Origin: Verrucomicrobiota bacterium
GTDB lineage: Bacteria > Verrucomicrobiota > Lentisphaeria > Oligosphaerales > Oligosphaeraceae
Direction: 5' to 3'
Length of the DNA: 5,061 nt
Assembly: GCA_022709995.1 (NCBI GenBank)
Contig: JAKLHU010000193.1
Span: forward strand, 1 to 5,061
Part shown: positions 1-5,061 of the stretch, piece after piece
How positions within the stretch are numbered: position 1 is the first letter of the stretch
How the letters are laid out: every line of letters begins with the position of its first letter
Notes under the pieces: generated by a model
What the model was told of the DNA's origin: nothing
Databases searched by the model: none
The model's input: only the letters and a program-made list of their open reading frames with translations
Made by a program: the position numbers and the translations under genes

Positions 1-256
1 CGACCTCTTCGCCGAGGACCAGGTTCCAGCCGTATTGGATTTCCGCCAGAGAAAAATGCCCGCCGAGCAGCGTCTGGAAGCATGCCAGAAAGTCCTGCTC
101 GCCCAGACGGCCGCACTCGAGCTCTTCAGCCGCTTGCCAGAGCGGCATTTCCGGCAGCCAGAAATCCTCCAGGCCAAAATAGTCAAACGCCCTCTGCGGT
201 GTTATGTGCAGGCAGACATTGCCGATATCCAGAGCCACGACCTTGTTTTTTGCCAT
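1..256 (-). CDS. YihX-like HAD-IA family hydrolase, N-terminal part (truncated by window edge)
   Basis: The visible part is 85 residues, the N-terminus of a protein that continues beyond the left edge. It opens with a hydrophobic strand and the motif VVALDIGNV (residues 6-14). This is motif I of the HAD superfamily, with Asp10 as the expected nucleophile. The DxGNV form, with Gly where many HAD phosphatases have a second Asp, is typical of the YihX-like HAD-IA group. The following cap segment has the E-x-G-x-[IL]-x-x-x-x-F pattern (ELECGRLGEQDF, residues 45-56) and a conserved-looking Trp77, also as in E. coli YihX, a sugar-phosphate phosphatase of about 199 residues. The start at 256 is chosen because a G-rich Shine-Dalgarno (GGGGGAGA) lies about six bases upstream; an in-frame ATG at 295 is a less likely alternative. 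Later HAD motifs lie outside the window, so the substrate cannot be inferred. It lies downstream of arfB on the same strand, 170 bp away. Confidence 0.75.
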   Translation of the reverse strand, partial: MAKNKVVALDIGNVCLHITPQRAFDYFGLEDFWLPEMPLWQAAEELECGRLGEQDFLACFQTLLGGHFSLAEIQYGWNLVLGEEV

Positions 257-365
257 CTTCGTCTCCCCCCCATACGCCCCGGCCGCCCGCGGCATGTCCA
301 AGCCGCCGGTAGCCGCCGAACGCGCCGGGCCAGCGGCCACCGGCAGGCCGGAAGCCTTGATTCAT

Positions 366-397
366 GCCGGCAGAGGCCACTTGGCCCCCGCGCCGGC
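366..397 (-). other. GC-rich hairpin between arfB and the HAD gene
   Basis: Two copies of GCCGGC (366-371 and 392-397) flank an inner GGCC/GGCC pair (375-378 and 383-386) around a 4-base loop, so a stepped hairpin with small internal loops can form. It lies about 30 bp past the arfB stop codon, inside the 170-bp gap before the HAD gene. No T-run follows it on the minus strand, so it is not a standard intrinsic terminator. It could stabilise the arfB 3' end or simply reflect high GC content. No other feature is supported in the 257-426 gap. Confidence 0.25.
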
Positions 398-426
398 TTG
401 TTGCGGCAACGGCAACGGCGCCGTCT

Positions 427-876
427 TTACGACTCGCGATCGCCGGTTTGGTTCCGTTGGCGCTTCCGGTCGCTATGCTGGCGCTTTGCCTGCAGGCGCC
501 GTTCACGGCTGGCACGGGTTGGCTTGGTCGGCCGGCGCGGCTTGGGCGGAGTGGCCGCGGTCAGTAGCAGCTCGGTGAAACGGTCCAGCGCGGCGGCGCG
601 GTTTTTTTTCTGGCTCCGATATTCCTGGGCGTCGATCAGGAGGACACCGTCACTGGTTAGACGGCCGCGCGCCAGCAACAGCAGACGGGTCCGCACGGCC
701 GGAGGCAGCGAAGGCGAGGAAAACACATCGAAACGCAACTGAACCGCGCTGGCCGTCCGGTTGACATGCTGCCCGCCCGGCCCGGAAGCCCGGGTGGCGA
801 GAAACTCCAGTTCCGCAACCGGAATCGAAAAATAAGGCCCAATCCGGATGGCGTCCGGCGAGGTTTCGTCAAGCAT
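427..876 (-). CDS. arfB: ArfB/YaeJ-type ribosome-rescue peptidyl-tRNA hydrolase
   Basis: The protein has 149 residues, close to the 140 of E. coli ArfB. In this family a release-factor-like catalytic domain hydrolyses peptidyl-tRNA on ribosomes stalled at mRNA ends lacking a stop codon, independently of a stop-codon-recognition domain. The catalytic GGQ motif is at residues 34-36 within GPGGQHVNRT. It is followed by LRFD (47-50) and by the family block SDGVLLIDAQEYRSQ (75-89). The C-terminal tail (about 112-145) is rich in Arg and Lys, with the RRPTKPTRASRERRL segment that in ArfB enters the empty mRNA channel. The stop-codon-reading domains of RF1/RF2 are absent, so this is not a classical release factor. 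The frame is open upstream to an ATG at 951. The start at 876 is preferred because AAGGAAAG sits just before it and its N-terminus matches the family length. It is transcribed divergently from rubredoxin; a possible promoter and operator lie at 936-959. Confidence 0.93.
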   Translation of the reverse strand: MLDETSPDAIRIGPYFSIPVAELEFLATRASGPGGQHVNRTASAVQLRFDVFSSPSLPPAVRTRLLLLARGRLTSDGVLLIDAQEYRSQKKNRAAALDRFTELLLTAATPPKPRRPTKPTRASRERRLQAKRQHSDRKRQRNQTGDRES

Positions 877-935
877 GGTCTTTCCTTGCCGGCAGATTGG
901 GAACGGGCCCTGGCGCCCGGACGGTGCGCGGCATG

Positions 936-959
936 GGTTTGAATATACCACTTCAAACC
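936..959. promoter_or_regulatory. perfect inverted repeat, operator-like, in the arfB/rubredoxin divergent region
   Basis: GGTTTGAA (936-943) and TTCAAACC (952-959) are exact reverse complements separated by eight bases, giving a 24-bp two-fold symmetric site typical in size of a dimeric helix-turn-helix regulator. It lies in the 233-bp region between the divergent arfB and rubredoxin genes. On the minus strand it overlaps a candidate extended -10 element for arfB. It is not the FNR or LexA consensus as I know them. The symmetry is seen directly; the operator role is inferred. Confidence 0.45.
942..950 (-). promoter_or_regulatory. candidate extended -10 promoter for arfB
   Basis: Read on the minus strand, positions 950 to 942 give TGG followed by TATATT, which fits an extended -10 (TGn plus a near-consensus hexamer). 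The -35 region at standard spacing is poor (TTTTAT), as is often tolerated with an extended -10. Transcription would begin near 935, leaving a leader of about 60 bases before the arfB ATG. The element sits inside the inverted repeat, so a protein bound there would be expected to block RNA polymerase. Confidence 0.4.
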
Positions 960-1006
960 AAGAAATAAAACCGCCGACCCGCCACGCAAATTCTCTTTTG
1001 GCGCGG

Positions 1007-1035
1007 TTGCCGTTTCCGCATTGGCGCTATATTAT
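1007..1035 (+). promoter_or_regulatory. sigma70-type promoter for the rubredoxin gene
   Basis: TTGCCG (1007-1012) and TATTAT (1030-1035) are separated by exactly 17 bases, and each hexamer is close to the housekeeping sigma factor consensus. Transcription would start near 1042, giving a leader of about 68 bases before the rubredoxin ATG. The stretch is noticeably more AT-rich than its surroundings. No competing gene explains it. Confidence 0.5.
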
Positions 1036-1109
1036 GAAGACGTGGCAGCGGGCGTGACGGCCTGGTTGCCTTTTTTCGCCAACATCCATATCAGTACAGG
1101 AGGACACCC

Positions 1110-1274
1110 ATGAAAAAGTTCAAATGCTCGGTCTGCGGCTGGATCTACGATCCCGCCAAAGGCGATCCCGACAATGGCGTCGCCCCCGGCACCCCCTTCG
1201 AAAAACTCCCGGATGACTGGACTTGCCCGGAATGCGGCGTGTCCAAGGAAGACTTCGAACCCGTCGAGGAGTAA
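1110..1274 (+). CDS. rubredoxin
   Basis: This is a small gene of 54 residues, the standard length for a bacterial rubredoxin. The four iron ligands are in the family arrangement: Cys6-x2-Cys9 in [11 protein letters not shown] and Cys39-x2-Cys42 in [13 protein letters not shown]. The core aromatics Trp11, Tyr13, Phe30 and Trp37 are present, as is the loop [13 protein letters not shown]. Rubredoxins bind one Fe(Cys)4 centre and carry single electrons in the cytoplasm, often to oxygen- or peroxide-reducing enzymes such as rubrerythrin or flavodiiron protein in anaerobes. The start is secured by a perfect AGGAGG at 1098-1103, six bases before the ATG, and a good promoter lies upstream. The next gene on the same strand is an NAD(P)H-type iron-sulfur flavoreductase, a plausible but unproven electron donor. 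The symbol is left blank because naming of rubredoxin genes varies. Confidence 0.97.
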   Translation: MKKFKCSVCGWIYDPAKGDPDNGVAPGTPFEKLPDDWTCPECGVSKEDFEPVEE

Positions 1275-1355
1275 CCGGACCGAGATCACGTCTGTCGGAG
1301 CGTCCGAATAGGAATGCCTTTGTTGCCTTGGCCAGGCGTTGCTCGCAGTAATGGT

Positions 1356-1370
1356 CCGGCTGGCAGCCGG
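1356..1370 (+). other. perfect short hairpin in the rubredoxin-reductase gap
   Basis: CCGGCT (1356-1361) and AGCCGG (1365-1370) form a six-base-pair stem with a three-base loop, about 80 bp after the rubredoxin stop. No T-run follows, so it is not a canonical terminator. It could be an RNA processing or pausing element that separates high rubredoxin expression from lower reductase expression. The rest of this 171-bp gap shows only an AT-rich patch (1419-1427) with no convincing -35 partner. Confidence 0.25.
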
Positions 1371-1445
1371 CGCCGACGCCTCTCCCGGCCGGCAAAAAGG
1401 TATTCTTCCGGACGCGCCATATATATACAAGCGTAAGGATCTGCA

Positions 1446-2465
1446 ATGACCGCCGAAGCTACCATTACCTTGACCATCAACAACGGCGCTTTGACGATTG
1501 CGGCGGCGGCAGGCGAAACCCTTTTCCAGGCGTTTGCCCGCAGCCGCGTCTTCTTGCCCACGGCATGCGGCGGCCAGGGCCGTTGCGGCTTGTGCCGAGT
1601 CCACATTACGGCCGGCAGCCCCGAACCGACGGAGACGGACCGGAAACACCTTGACCAGGAAGCGATGCAAAACGGCTTCCGGCTGGCCTGCCAGACCGTC
1701 GTCAGCGGGCCGATGGCCATCACCATCCCGGAAGCGTACTACACCGCGACCGACTATCGCGTCAAAGTGACCAGGATCACCCCCCTCACCCGGGACATCT
1801 TCATGGTCCGCTGCCAAGCGCTTGAGCCGCGCCAGATTCACGTCGAAGCCGGCGCCTGGATGTTCTTCCACTGCCCGCCCTATGAAGGCTGCCCCGGCGG
1901 CGTCGACCGACCCTTTTCCATCGCTTCCGACCCCCGCGACAAGCGCAACCTCGAATTCATCATCCGCCGCAATCCCGTCGGCATCTGCACCAAGTGGATT
2001 TTCGAAAAAATGCAGGTTGGCGATGAAATCAGGCTGAACGGCCCGCATGGCGAGTTCCGGCTGCACGACACGCCGCGCGAAGCCCTTTTCATCGCCGGCG
2101 GCAGCGGCCTGTCCGCCATCCGGTCCATCCTGCTGGAGATGAAAAACAAGAAGTCGCCCAAGAAGACGCGTCTGTTTTTCGGCGCCGCCACCTGCCGGGA
2201 CCTCTATCTTCTGGATGAACTGCGGGACTTTGAGCGGAGCCTGCCCGACTTCCGCTTCATCCCGGCCGTCAGCGCCGTTTCCCCCGGCGACGTCTGGGAC
2301 GGCGAAACCGGCCTGATTACGGCTGTCCTCGCCAAGCATGCCGGGGACTGCTCCGAGGCCGAAGCCTATCTCTGCGGCTCGCCGGCCATGGTCAACGCCT
2401 GTATCAGTGTCCTGACCGCCCACGGCATGCCCTGCTCACAAATTTTCTTCGATAAATTCGCCTGA
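1446..2465 (+). CDS. soluble NqrF-like [2Fe-2S]/FAD/NAD(P)H oxidoreductase
   Basis: The protein has 339 residues in three domains. An N-terminal ferredoxin domain (about 5-95) carries the cluster ligands Cys41-x5-Cys47-x2-Cys50 and Cys82, the spacing seen in NqrF and monooxygenase reductases. A flavin-binding barrel (about 104-208) contains RPFSIAS (155-161), the Arg-x-[Tyr/Phe]-Ser flavin motif. A nucleotide-binding domain (about 213-335) contains GGSGLSAIRSIL (218-229), then YLCGSPAMV (308-316), and ends in an NqrF-like tail, FFDKFA. Enzymes of this fold pass electrons from NADH or NADPH through FAD to the iron-sulfur centre and on to a partner. NqrF of the sodium pump has about 408 residues and an N-terminal membrane helix. 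Here the ferredoxin fold begins near residue 5 and no helix precedes it, so the protein is probably cytoplasmic. No other nqr genes are nearby. The start has TAAGGA at 1434-1439. Rubredoxin upstream is a possible acceptor. The true partner and nucleotide preference are unknown. Confidence 0.88.
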   Translation: MTAEATITLTINNGALTIAAAAGETLFQAFARSRVFLPTACGGQGRCGLCRVHITAGSPEPTETDRKHLDQEAMQNGFRLACQTVVSGPMAITIPEAYYTATDYRVKVTRITPLTRDIFMVRCQALEPRQIHVEAGAWMFFHCPPYEGCPGGVDRPFSIASDPRDKRNLEFIIRRNPVGICTKWIFEKMQVGDEIRLNGPHGEFRLHDTPREALFIAGGSGLSAIRSILLEMKNKKSPKKTRLFFGAATCRDLYLLDELRDFERSLPDFRFIPAVSAVSPGDVWDGETGLITAVLAKHAGDCSEAEAYLCGSPAMVNACISVLTAHGMPCSQIFFDKFA

Positions 2466-2544
2466 ACCGACACCACCCGGGCGTGGCCGGCCGGGCACCT
2501 CCGCCCCGCCAGCCCTGCCCGCCGACCAGCCCCCGCCTGCATTC
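2466..2544 (+). promoter_or_regulatory. C-rich, G-poor leader before corA, possible Rho-utilisation site
   Basis: From 2497 to 2540 the plus strand is roughly 64% C and 20% G, with few A or T, unlike the more balanced coding sequence around it. C-rich, G-poor RNA is the classical signature of a Rho loading (rut) site. The spacer also has CCCGG (2476-2480) facing CCGGG (2491-2495), a weak hairpin. No promoter hexamers and no Shine-Dalgarno are visible here. The functional reading is an inference. Confidence 0.25.
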
Positions 2545-3720
2545 ATGACTAAACGCCAACACCATGCCGTCGTGCCCGGTTTGCCGCCAGGCGCTCTCCT
2601 GCACGATGCCTCCGCCCTCGTCCCCGACGGCGTCGGGGTGGTTCGCTTTGACCGCGACACCTGCGCGGAAAAGCATTTCGCCACTGCCGCCGAAGTCCTC
2701 GCGTGCTGCCGGGACAGCGCCGCGACGGGCGACCAGCAGCCCGTCACTTGGATCAATATTGCCGGCCTGGGTGACATCCAGCTGATACAGGACATCGGCA
2801 ACGCTCTCAATCTCCACCCTCTCGCCCTTGAAGATGTCGTCAGCGTCCCGCAACGCCCGAAAATTGACGACTATGACTCCCACCTGTTCATCACTCTGAA
2901 GATGCTGCATCCCGGCCCGGACGCCATCGTGGTTGAACAAATAAGCCTTTTTTTGCTCAGCAATGCCGTGGTCACGGTTCAGGAGTTCAACAACGATTCC
3001 CTGGAGCCGGTCCGGATCCGACTGCGGCATAACAACAGCAAGCTGCGGACCATGGGGGCCGATTACCTGGCCTATGCCATCATCGATACGGTCGTCGACA
3101 ATTATTTCCCCTGTCTAGAGCAGCTCTCGGAACAGACGGAAGTTCTGGAAGAGCATATCTTCAAGACGTCGACGCAGACGTCGACGCTGGAGCTCATCCA
3201 CCGCCTGCGCCGCGAAATCAGCGATGTCCGCCGGTCGGTCTGGCCCCTGCGAGACATGCTCAATGCCATCTGCCGCGACCCCCTGCCTCTGCTGGGCAGC
3301 CATGTCAAGCCTTTTTTCCGTGACTGTCTTGACCACTCCATGCAAATCCTGGAAAGTCTGGACAGCAACCGCGAAGCGGCCGCCGCCCTCATGGAAGTGC
3401 ATCTGTCGACGCTGAGCAACCGCATGAATGAAGTCATGAAAGTACTGACCATCATTTCCACGATCTTCATTCCTCTGACCTTTGTCGTCGGCGTGTATGG
3501 CATGAATTTCGACCATATGCCGGAACTGCGCTGGCGCTGGGGCTATTGGGCCTGCTGGATGGTCATGCTCTTCTGCGCTGCCGGCATGGTCTGGATTTTC
3601 AAAAAACAAGGCTGGCTGGGACGTCCCGCGTCGCCGTCACGGCCGTCTTTCCCGAGCCTGTCCCCCCGGCAAAGCCTGAAATTTCTCGAAAACTGGCTCA
3701 AACAAACGAAGTCATCTTAG
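2545..3720 (+). CDS. corA: CorA-family magnesium/cobalt transport channel
   Basis: The protein has 391 residues and resembles Thermotoga maritima CorA (351 residues) almost end to end. CorA forms a pentameric inner-membrane channel for Mg2+ (and Co2+/Ni2+) entry, gated by cytoplasmic Mg2+. The cytoplasmic domain (about 1-295) includes GLPPGALLHD (12-21), HPLALEDVVSVPQRPK (91-106) and a long alpha-helical stalk (about 175-300). The acidic residues matching the known inter-subunit Mg2+ sensor, Asp97 and Asp260, appear conserved. Two membrane helices follow (about 298-318 and 332-352). Between them is the signature Gly319-Met320-Asn321 in VYGMNFDHMPELRW. After the usual end (FKKQGWL, 352-358) there is an extra 33-residue Ser/Pro/Lys-containing tail. 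The ATG at 2545 has no visible Shine-Dalgarno, but the N-terminus aligns with the Thermotoga protein and no better in-frame start is found in the spacer upstream. The lipoprotein gene follows after 32 bp. Confidence 0.95.
   Translation: MTKRQHHAVVPGLPPGALLHDASALVPDGVGVVRFDRDTCAEKHFATAAEVLACCRDSAATGDQQPVTWINIAGLGDIQLIQDIGNALNLHPLALEDVVSVPQRPKIDDYDSHLFITLKMLHPGPDAIVVEQISLFLLSNAVVTVQEFNNDSLEPVRIRLRHNNSKLRTMGADYLAYAIIDTVVDNYFPCLEQLSEQTEVLEEHIFKTSTQTSTLELIHRLRREISDVRRSVWPLRDMLNAICRDPLPLLGSHVKPFFRDCLDHSMQILESLDSNREAAAALMEVHLSTLSNRMNEVMKVLTIISTIFIPLTFVVGVYGMNFDHMPELRWRWGYWACWMVMLFCAAGMVWIFKKQGWLGRPASPSRPSFPSLSPRQSLKFLENWLKQTKSS
3164..3187 (+). repeat. tandem 12-bp duplication inside corA
   Basis: The unit AGACGTCGACGC occurs twice head to tail (3164-3175 and 3176-3187) with no mismatch. 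Because 12 is a multiple of three, the reading frame is kept and the protein reads TSTQ then TSTL (208-215). It falls in a loop of the cytoplasmic stalk that is variable in the family. The overall loop length is about that of Thermotoga CorA, so it need not be a recent insertion. Confidence 0.6.
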
Positions 3721-3752
3721 CCGAACCCAAACGTCGAATCAAGGACAAAACC

Positions 3753-4811
3753 ATGCATTCACCTTCAGCCGCCTGCCGTCTTGCCCGCCGTTTTCTATCC
3801 GCCGCGGTCATGGTCGTCGTCCTGACCGGTTGCTCCACGCCGTCCGCCTGGAAGCCGACGGACGCCCGCCCGGCCCGTCTGGACGCCGAGTCGCCGGCGG
3901 AGCGCCGCACGGCCTTGATTCGCGAATCAAATCTGGGGCTGAATGCCATTCCGCTGCTGACGGCCGCCCTCAACGATGAGAATCTCATCGTCCGGCGCAC
4001 GGCCGTCCGCCTGCTGGCCTCGCATGGCGAGCCGGCGGCGGAAGCCCTGTCGCTTGCTTTCGCCAACAACGACCCCCACGTGCGCCGGGCCGCCTTGCAG
4101 GCGTTGTGCCTGCTCAAATCCGGCGATGCCCTGACACCGGTGCTGGCCGCCGCGGCCAAGGACGACGACCGCTCCCTACGCCTGTTGGCCGTTCAACAGC
4201 TGGGCGCCTCCCTGCCCGTGACGGGCGAACGCCTGCCGCTTCTGCAAGCGGCCGTCAAGGATCCCGATCCGGAGATCAGCCGGATCGCCCAGAATGCGAC
4301 CTGGCCCTTTTTCCGGGAAACGACGCTCCTCCGGAACCGCGCCGACTGGGACCATGACGTCAAAACCATCCAGAAAATCCAGCTGCCCAAGGAAGACTGG
4401 GCCATCATGACCGACCCCGACAACAGCGGCCACACCAAGAACTGGTTCGCCGTCGACTTCAAGGACAGCGACTGGAAGCGCATTCCGATTGAAGACCACT
4501 GGGAAAAAGCCGGTGTCCAGCACGATGGCTACGCCTGGTACCGCAAAACCTTCGCCGCTCCGGAAAAACCGGCCAAATTCAACGCCGCGGAAATGCACTT
4601 CGAGGCGGTTGACGAGTGCGCCTGGGTCTGGCTCAACGGCGTCTATATCGGACAGCACAACCTCGGCCCCGGCGGCTGGACCATCGCCTTCTCCCTCGAT
4701 GTCACCAAGGAAATCGTCTGGGGAAAAGACAACCAGCTGACCGTCCGCGTCCTCGATTCCAGAGGCGGCGGCGGCATCTGGAAACCAGTCTACTTGGAAA
4801 TCCTGGAGTGA
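3753..4811 (+). CDS. lipoprotein with HEAT repeats and a C-terminal GH2-type sugar-binding jelly roll
   Basis: The protein has 352 residues. A lipoprotein signal covers residues 1-27: a basic start (RLARR), a hydrophobic run, then the lipobox Leu24-Thr25-Gly26-Cys27. Ser at +2 would favour the outer membrane by Gram-negative rules. Residues about 62-182 hold four HEAT/PBS-lyase-like helical repeats, each with an acidic turn and a V/L-R-R/L-x-A-x-x-x-L helix (for example NENLIVRRTAVRLL-like at 74-88 and NDPHVRRAALQAL at 106-118). Residues about 215-351 form a beta-sandwich resembling the sugar-binding domain of family 2 glycoside hydrolases, with DSDWKRIPIEDHW (238-250), GYAWYRKTF (259-267), VWLNGVYIGQHN (292-303) and a final GIWKPVYLEI (341-350). 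The catalytic barrel of such enzymes is absent, so it probably binds carbohydrate or protein rather than cutting it. The start is set by AAGGA (3741-3745) and by the signal peptide; the frame is open further upstream within corA. No specific function is known to me. Confidence 0.85.
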   Translation: MHSPSAACRLARRFLSAAVMVVVLTGCSTPSAWKPTDARPARLDAESPAERRTALIRESNLGLNAIPLLTAALNDENLIVRRTAVRLLASHGEPAAEALSLAFANNDPHVRRAALQALCLLKSGDALTPVLAAAAKDDDRSLRLLAVQQLGASLPVTGERLPLLQAAVKDPDPEISRIAQNATWPFFRETTLLRNRADWDHDVKTIQKIQLPKEDWAIMTDPDNSGHTKNWFAVDFKDSDWKRIPIEDHWEKAGVQHDGYAWYRKTFAAPEKPAKFNAAEMHFEAVDECAWVWLNGVYIGQHNLGPGGWTIAFSLDVTKEIVWGKDNQLTVRVLDSRGGGGIWKPVYLEILE

Positions 4812-4848
4812 TTCCCTCCCCTTGACCCGCATCCGCTGCTTGCATTCT

Positions 4849-4892
4849 CCGCCCCGAATGGCCGACCAGCCACTTCGGGGCGGTTTGCGTTT
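4849..4892 (+). terminator. intrinsic terminator after the lipoprotein gene
   Basis: CCGCCCCGAA (4849-4858) pairs perfectly with TTCGGGGCGG (4874-4883). The stem extends inward through TGGC/GCCA (4859-4862 with 4869-4872) past one bulged C, leaving a six-base loop. The T-rich stretch TTTGCGTTT follows at 4884-4892. It begins 37 bp after the lipoprotein stop codon. The T-rich side exists only on the plus strand, so it ends the plus-strand transcription unit. Confidence 0.85.
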
Positions 4893-5061
4893 GCACCCCT
4901 TCGGCCCAAAACATGGTTTCGTGACAACCAAATCCCATTACGTGCCCAATAACCCCGCGTCAACCGGTCAAATAATCGTAATCGGCCAGTGTAGAACCCG
5001 GCGCTCCGCTGGGACAATTTGCAGGTTACAGGCTCCTTGGGTGGGCGGCGGCGTACGGTGT
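4893..5061. other. intergenic end of window, no gene recognised
   Basis: After the terminator this stretch has no reading frame with a credible start, Shine-Dalgarno or recognisable motif on either strand. It is somewhat more AT-rich up to about 4985. A small hairpin can form at 4997-5013 (CCCGGCG with CGCTGGG, including one G-T pair, loop CTC), but no T-run makes it a terminator. It probably belongs to the flank of a gene beyond the right edge. Confidence 0.4.

Noticed and set aside
183..515. 110-codon Gly/Arg-rich frame on the minus strand covering the arfB-HAD gap
   Set aside because: It overlaps both the arfB C-terminus and the HAD N-terminus in another frame, has no Shine-Dalgarno, and its Gly/Arg runs follow from the GC-rich gap.
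35..742. 235-codon Arg/Ser-rich open frame on the plus strand
   Set aside because: It spans the opposite strand of the HAD gene, the gap and arfB. Its composition is that of a complement frame of GC-rich coding sequence, and no motif is seen.
427..951. Longer arfB with a 25-residue N-terminal extension starting at 951
   Set aside because: The extension has no similarity to the family, and the ATG at 951 would lie upstream of the candidate transcription start. The ATG at 876 has a good Shine-Dalgarno and gives the usual length.
1419..1429. AT-rich patch (ATATATATAC) as a promoter for the reductase
   Set aside because: There is no acceptable -35 at 15-19 bp spacing and no TGn extension. A start just downstream would place the Shine-Dalgarno at the very 5' end of the message.
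1032..2423. 463-codon open frame on the minus strand opposite rubredoxin and the reductase
   Set aside because: It runs antisense to two well-supported genes, is rich in Gly, Ala, Asp and Val as expected from a GC-rich mirror frame, has no recognisable domain, and crosses intergenic sequence.
2404..3030. 208-codon minus-strand frame opposite the start of corA
   Set aside because: It is antisense to a clearly conserved CorA domain and has no domain signature of its own.
4176..4931. 251-codon minus-strand frame opposite the lipoprotein
   Set aside because: It starts beyond the terminator hairpin, runs through that hairpin and is a mirror frame of the jelly-roll domain; no motif or ribosome site supports it.
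4938..4974. Possible minus-strand promoter with TTGACG and TAATGG hexamers 17 bases apart in the right-hand gap
   Set aside because: The -10 hexamer matches the consensus poorly, and no minus-strand gene lies in the path of transcription before the lipoprotein's 3' end.

Overview
The window looks like ordinary chromosome from a GC-rich, probably anaerobic or microaerophilic Gram-negative bacterium. The clues are a rubredoxin, an NqrF-type iron-sulfur flavoreductase, a Thermotoga-like CorA and a lipoprotein with a classical lipobox. The lipoprotein joins HEAT repeats to a beta-galactosidase-type jelly roll, and together with the NqrF-like enzyme this would suit the Planctomycetes/Verrucomicrobia/Lentisphaerae group. 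That placement is a weak inference; no rRNA or marker gene is present to settle it.

Left part, minus strand: the N-terminal 85 residues of a YihX-like HAD-family hydrolase run off the left edge (1-256). A 170-bp GC-rich gap separates it from a complete ArfB/YaeJ-type ribosome-rescue peptidyl-tRNA hydrolase (427-876). arfB faces away from a small rubredoxin gene (1110-1274, plus strand). The 233-bp divergent region between them holds a good sigma70-type promoter for rubredoxin. It also holds a candidate extended -10 promoter for arfB that is overlapped by a perfect 8-8-8 inverted repeat, which looks like an operator.

Right part, plus strand: rubredoxin is followed after 171 bp by a soluble [2Fe-2S]/FAD/NAD(P)H reductase (1446-2465). 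After 79 bp of C-rich sequence comes a CorA-type divalent cation channel (2545-3720), then, 32 bp on, a lipoprotein (3753-4811). A strong intrinsic terminator (4849-4892) closes this run. The four plus-strand genes may be one or more transcription units. The rubredoxin and reductase are plausible partners in an electron-transfer chain from NAD(P)H, but nothing in the sequence proves this. The last 169 bp contain no recognisable gene.

I do not see a clearly new biological system. The items most worth a second look are the putative operator in the arfB/rubredoxin divergent region, the HEAT plus sugar-binding lipoprotein that lacks a catalytic domain, and the membrane-anchor-less NqrF-like reductase beside a rubredoxin.
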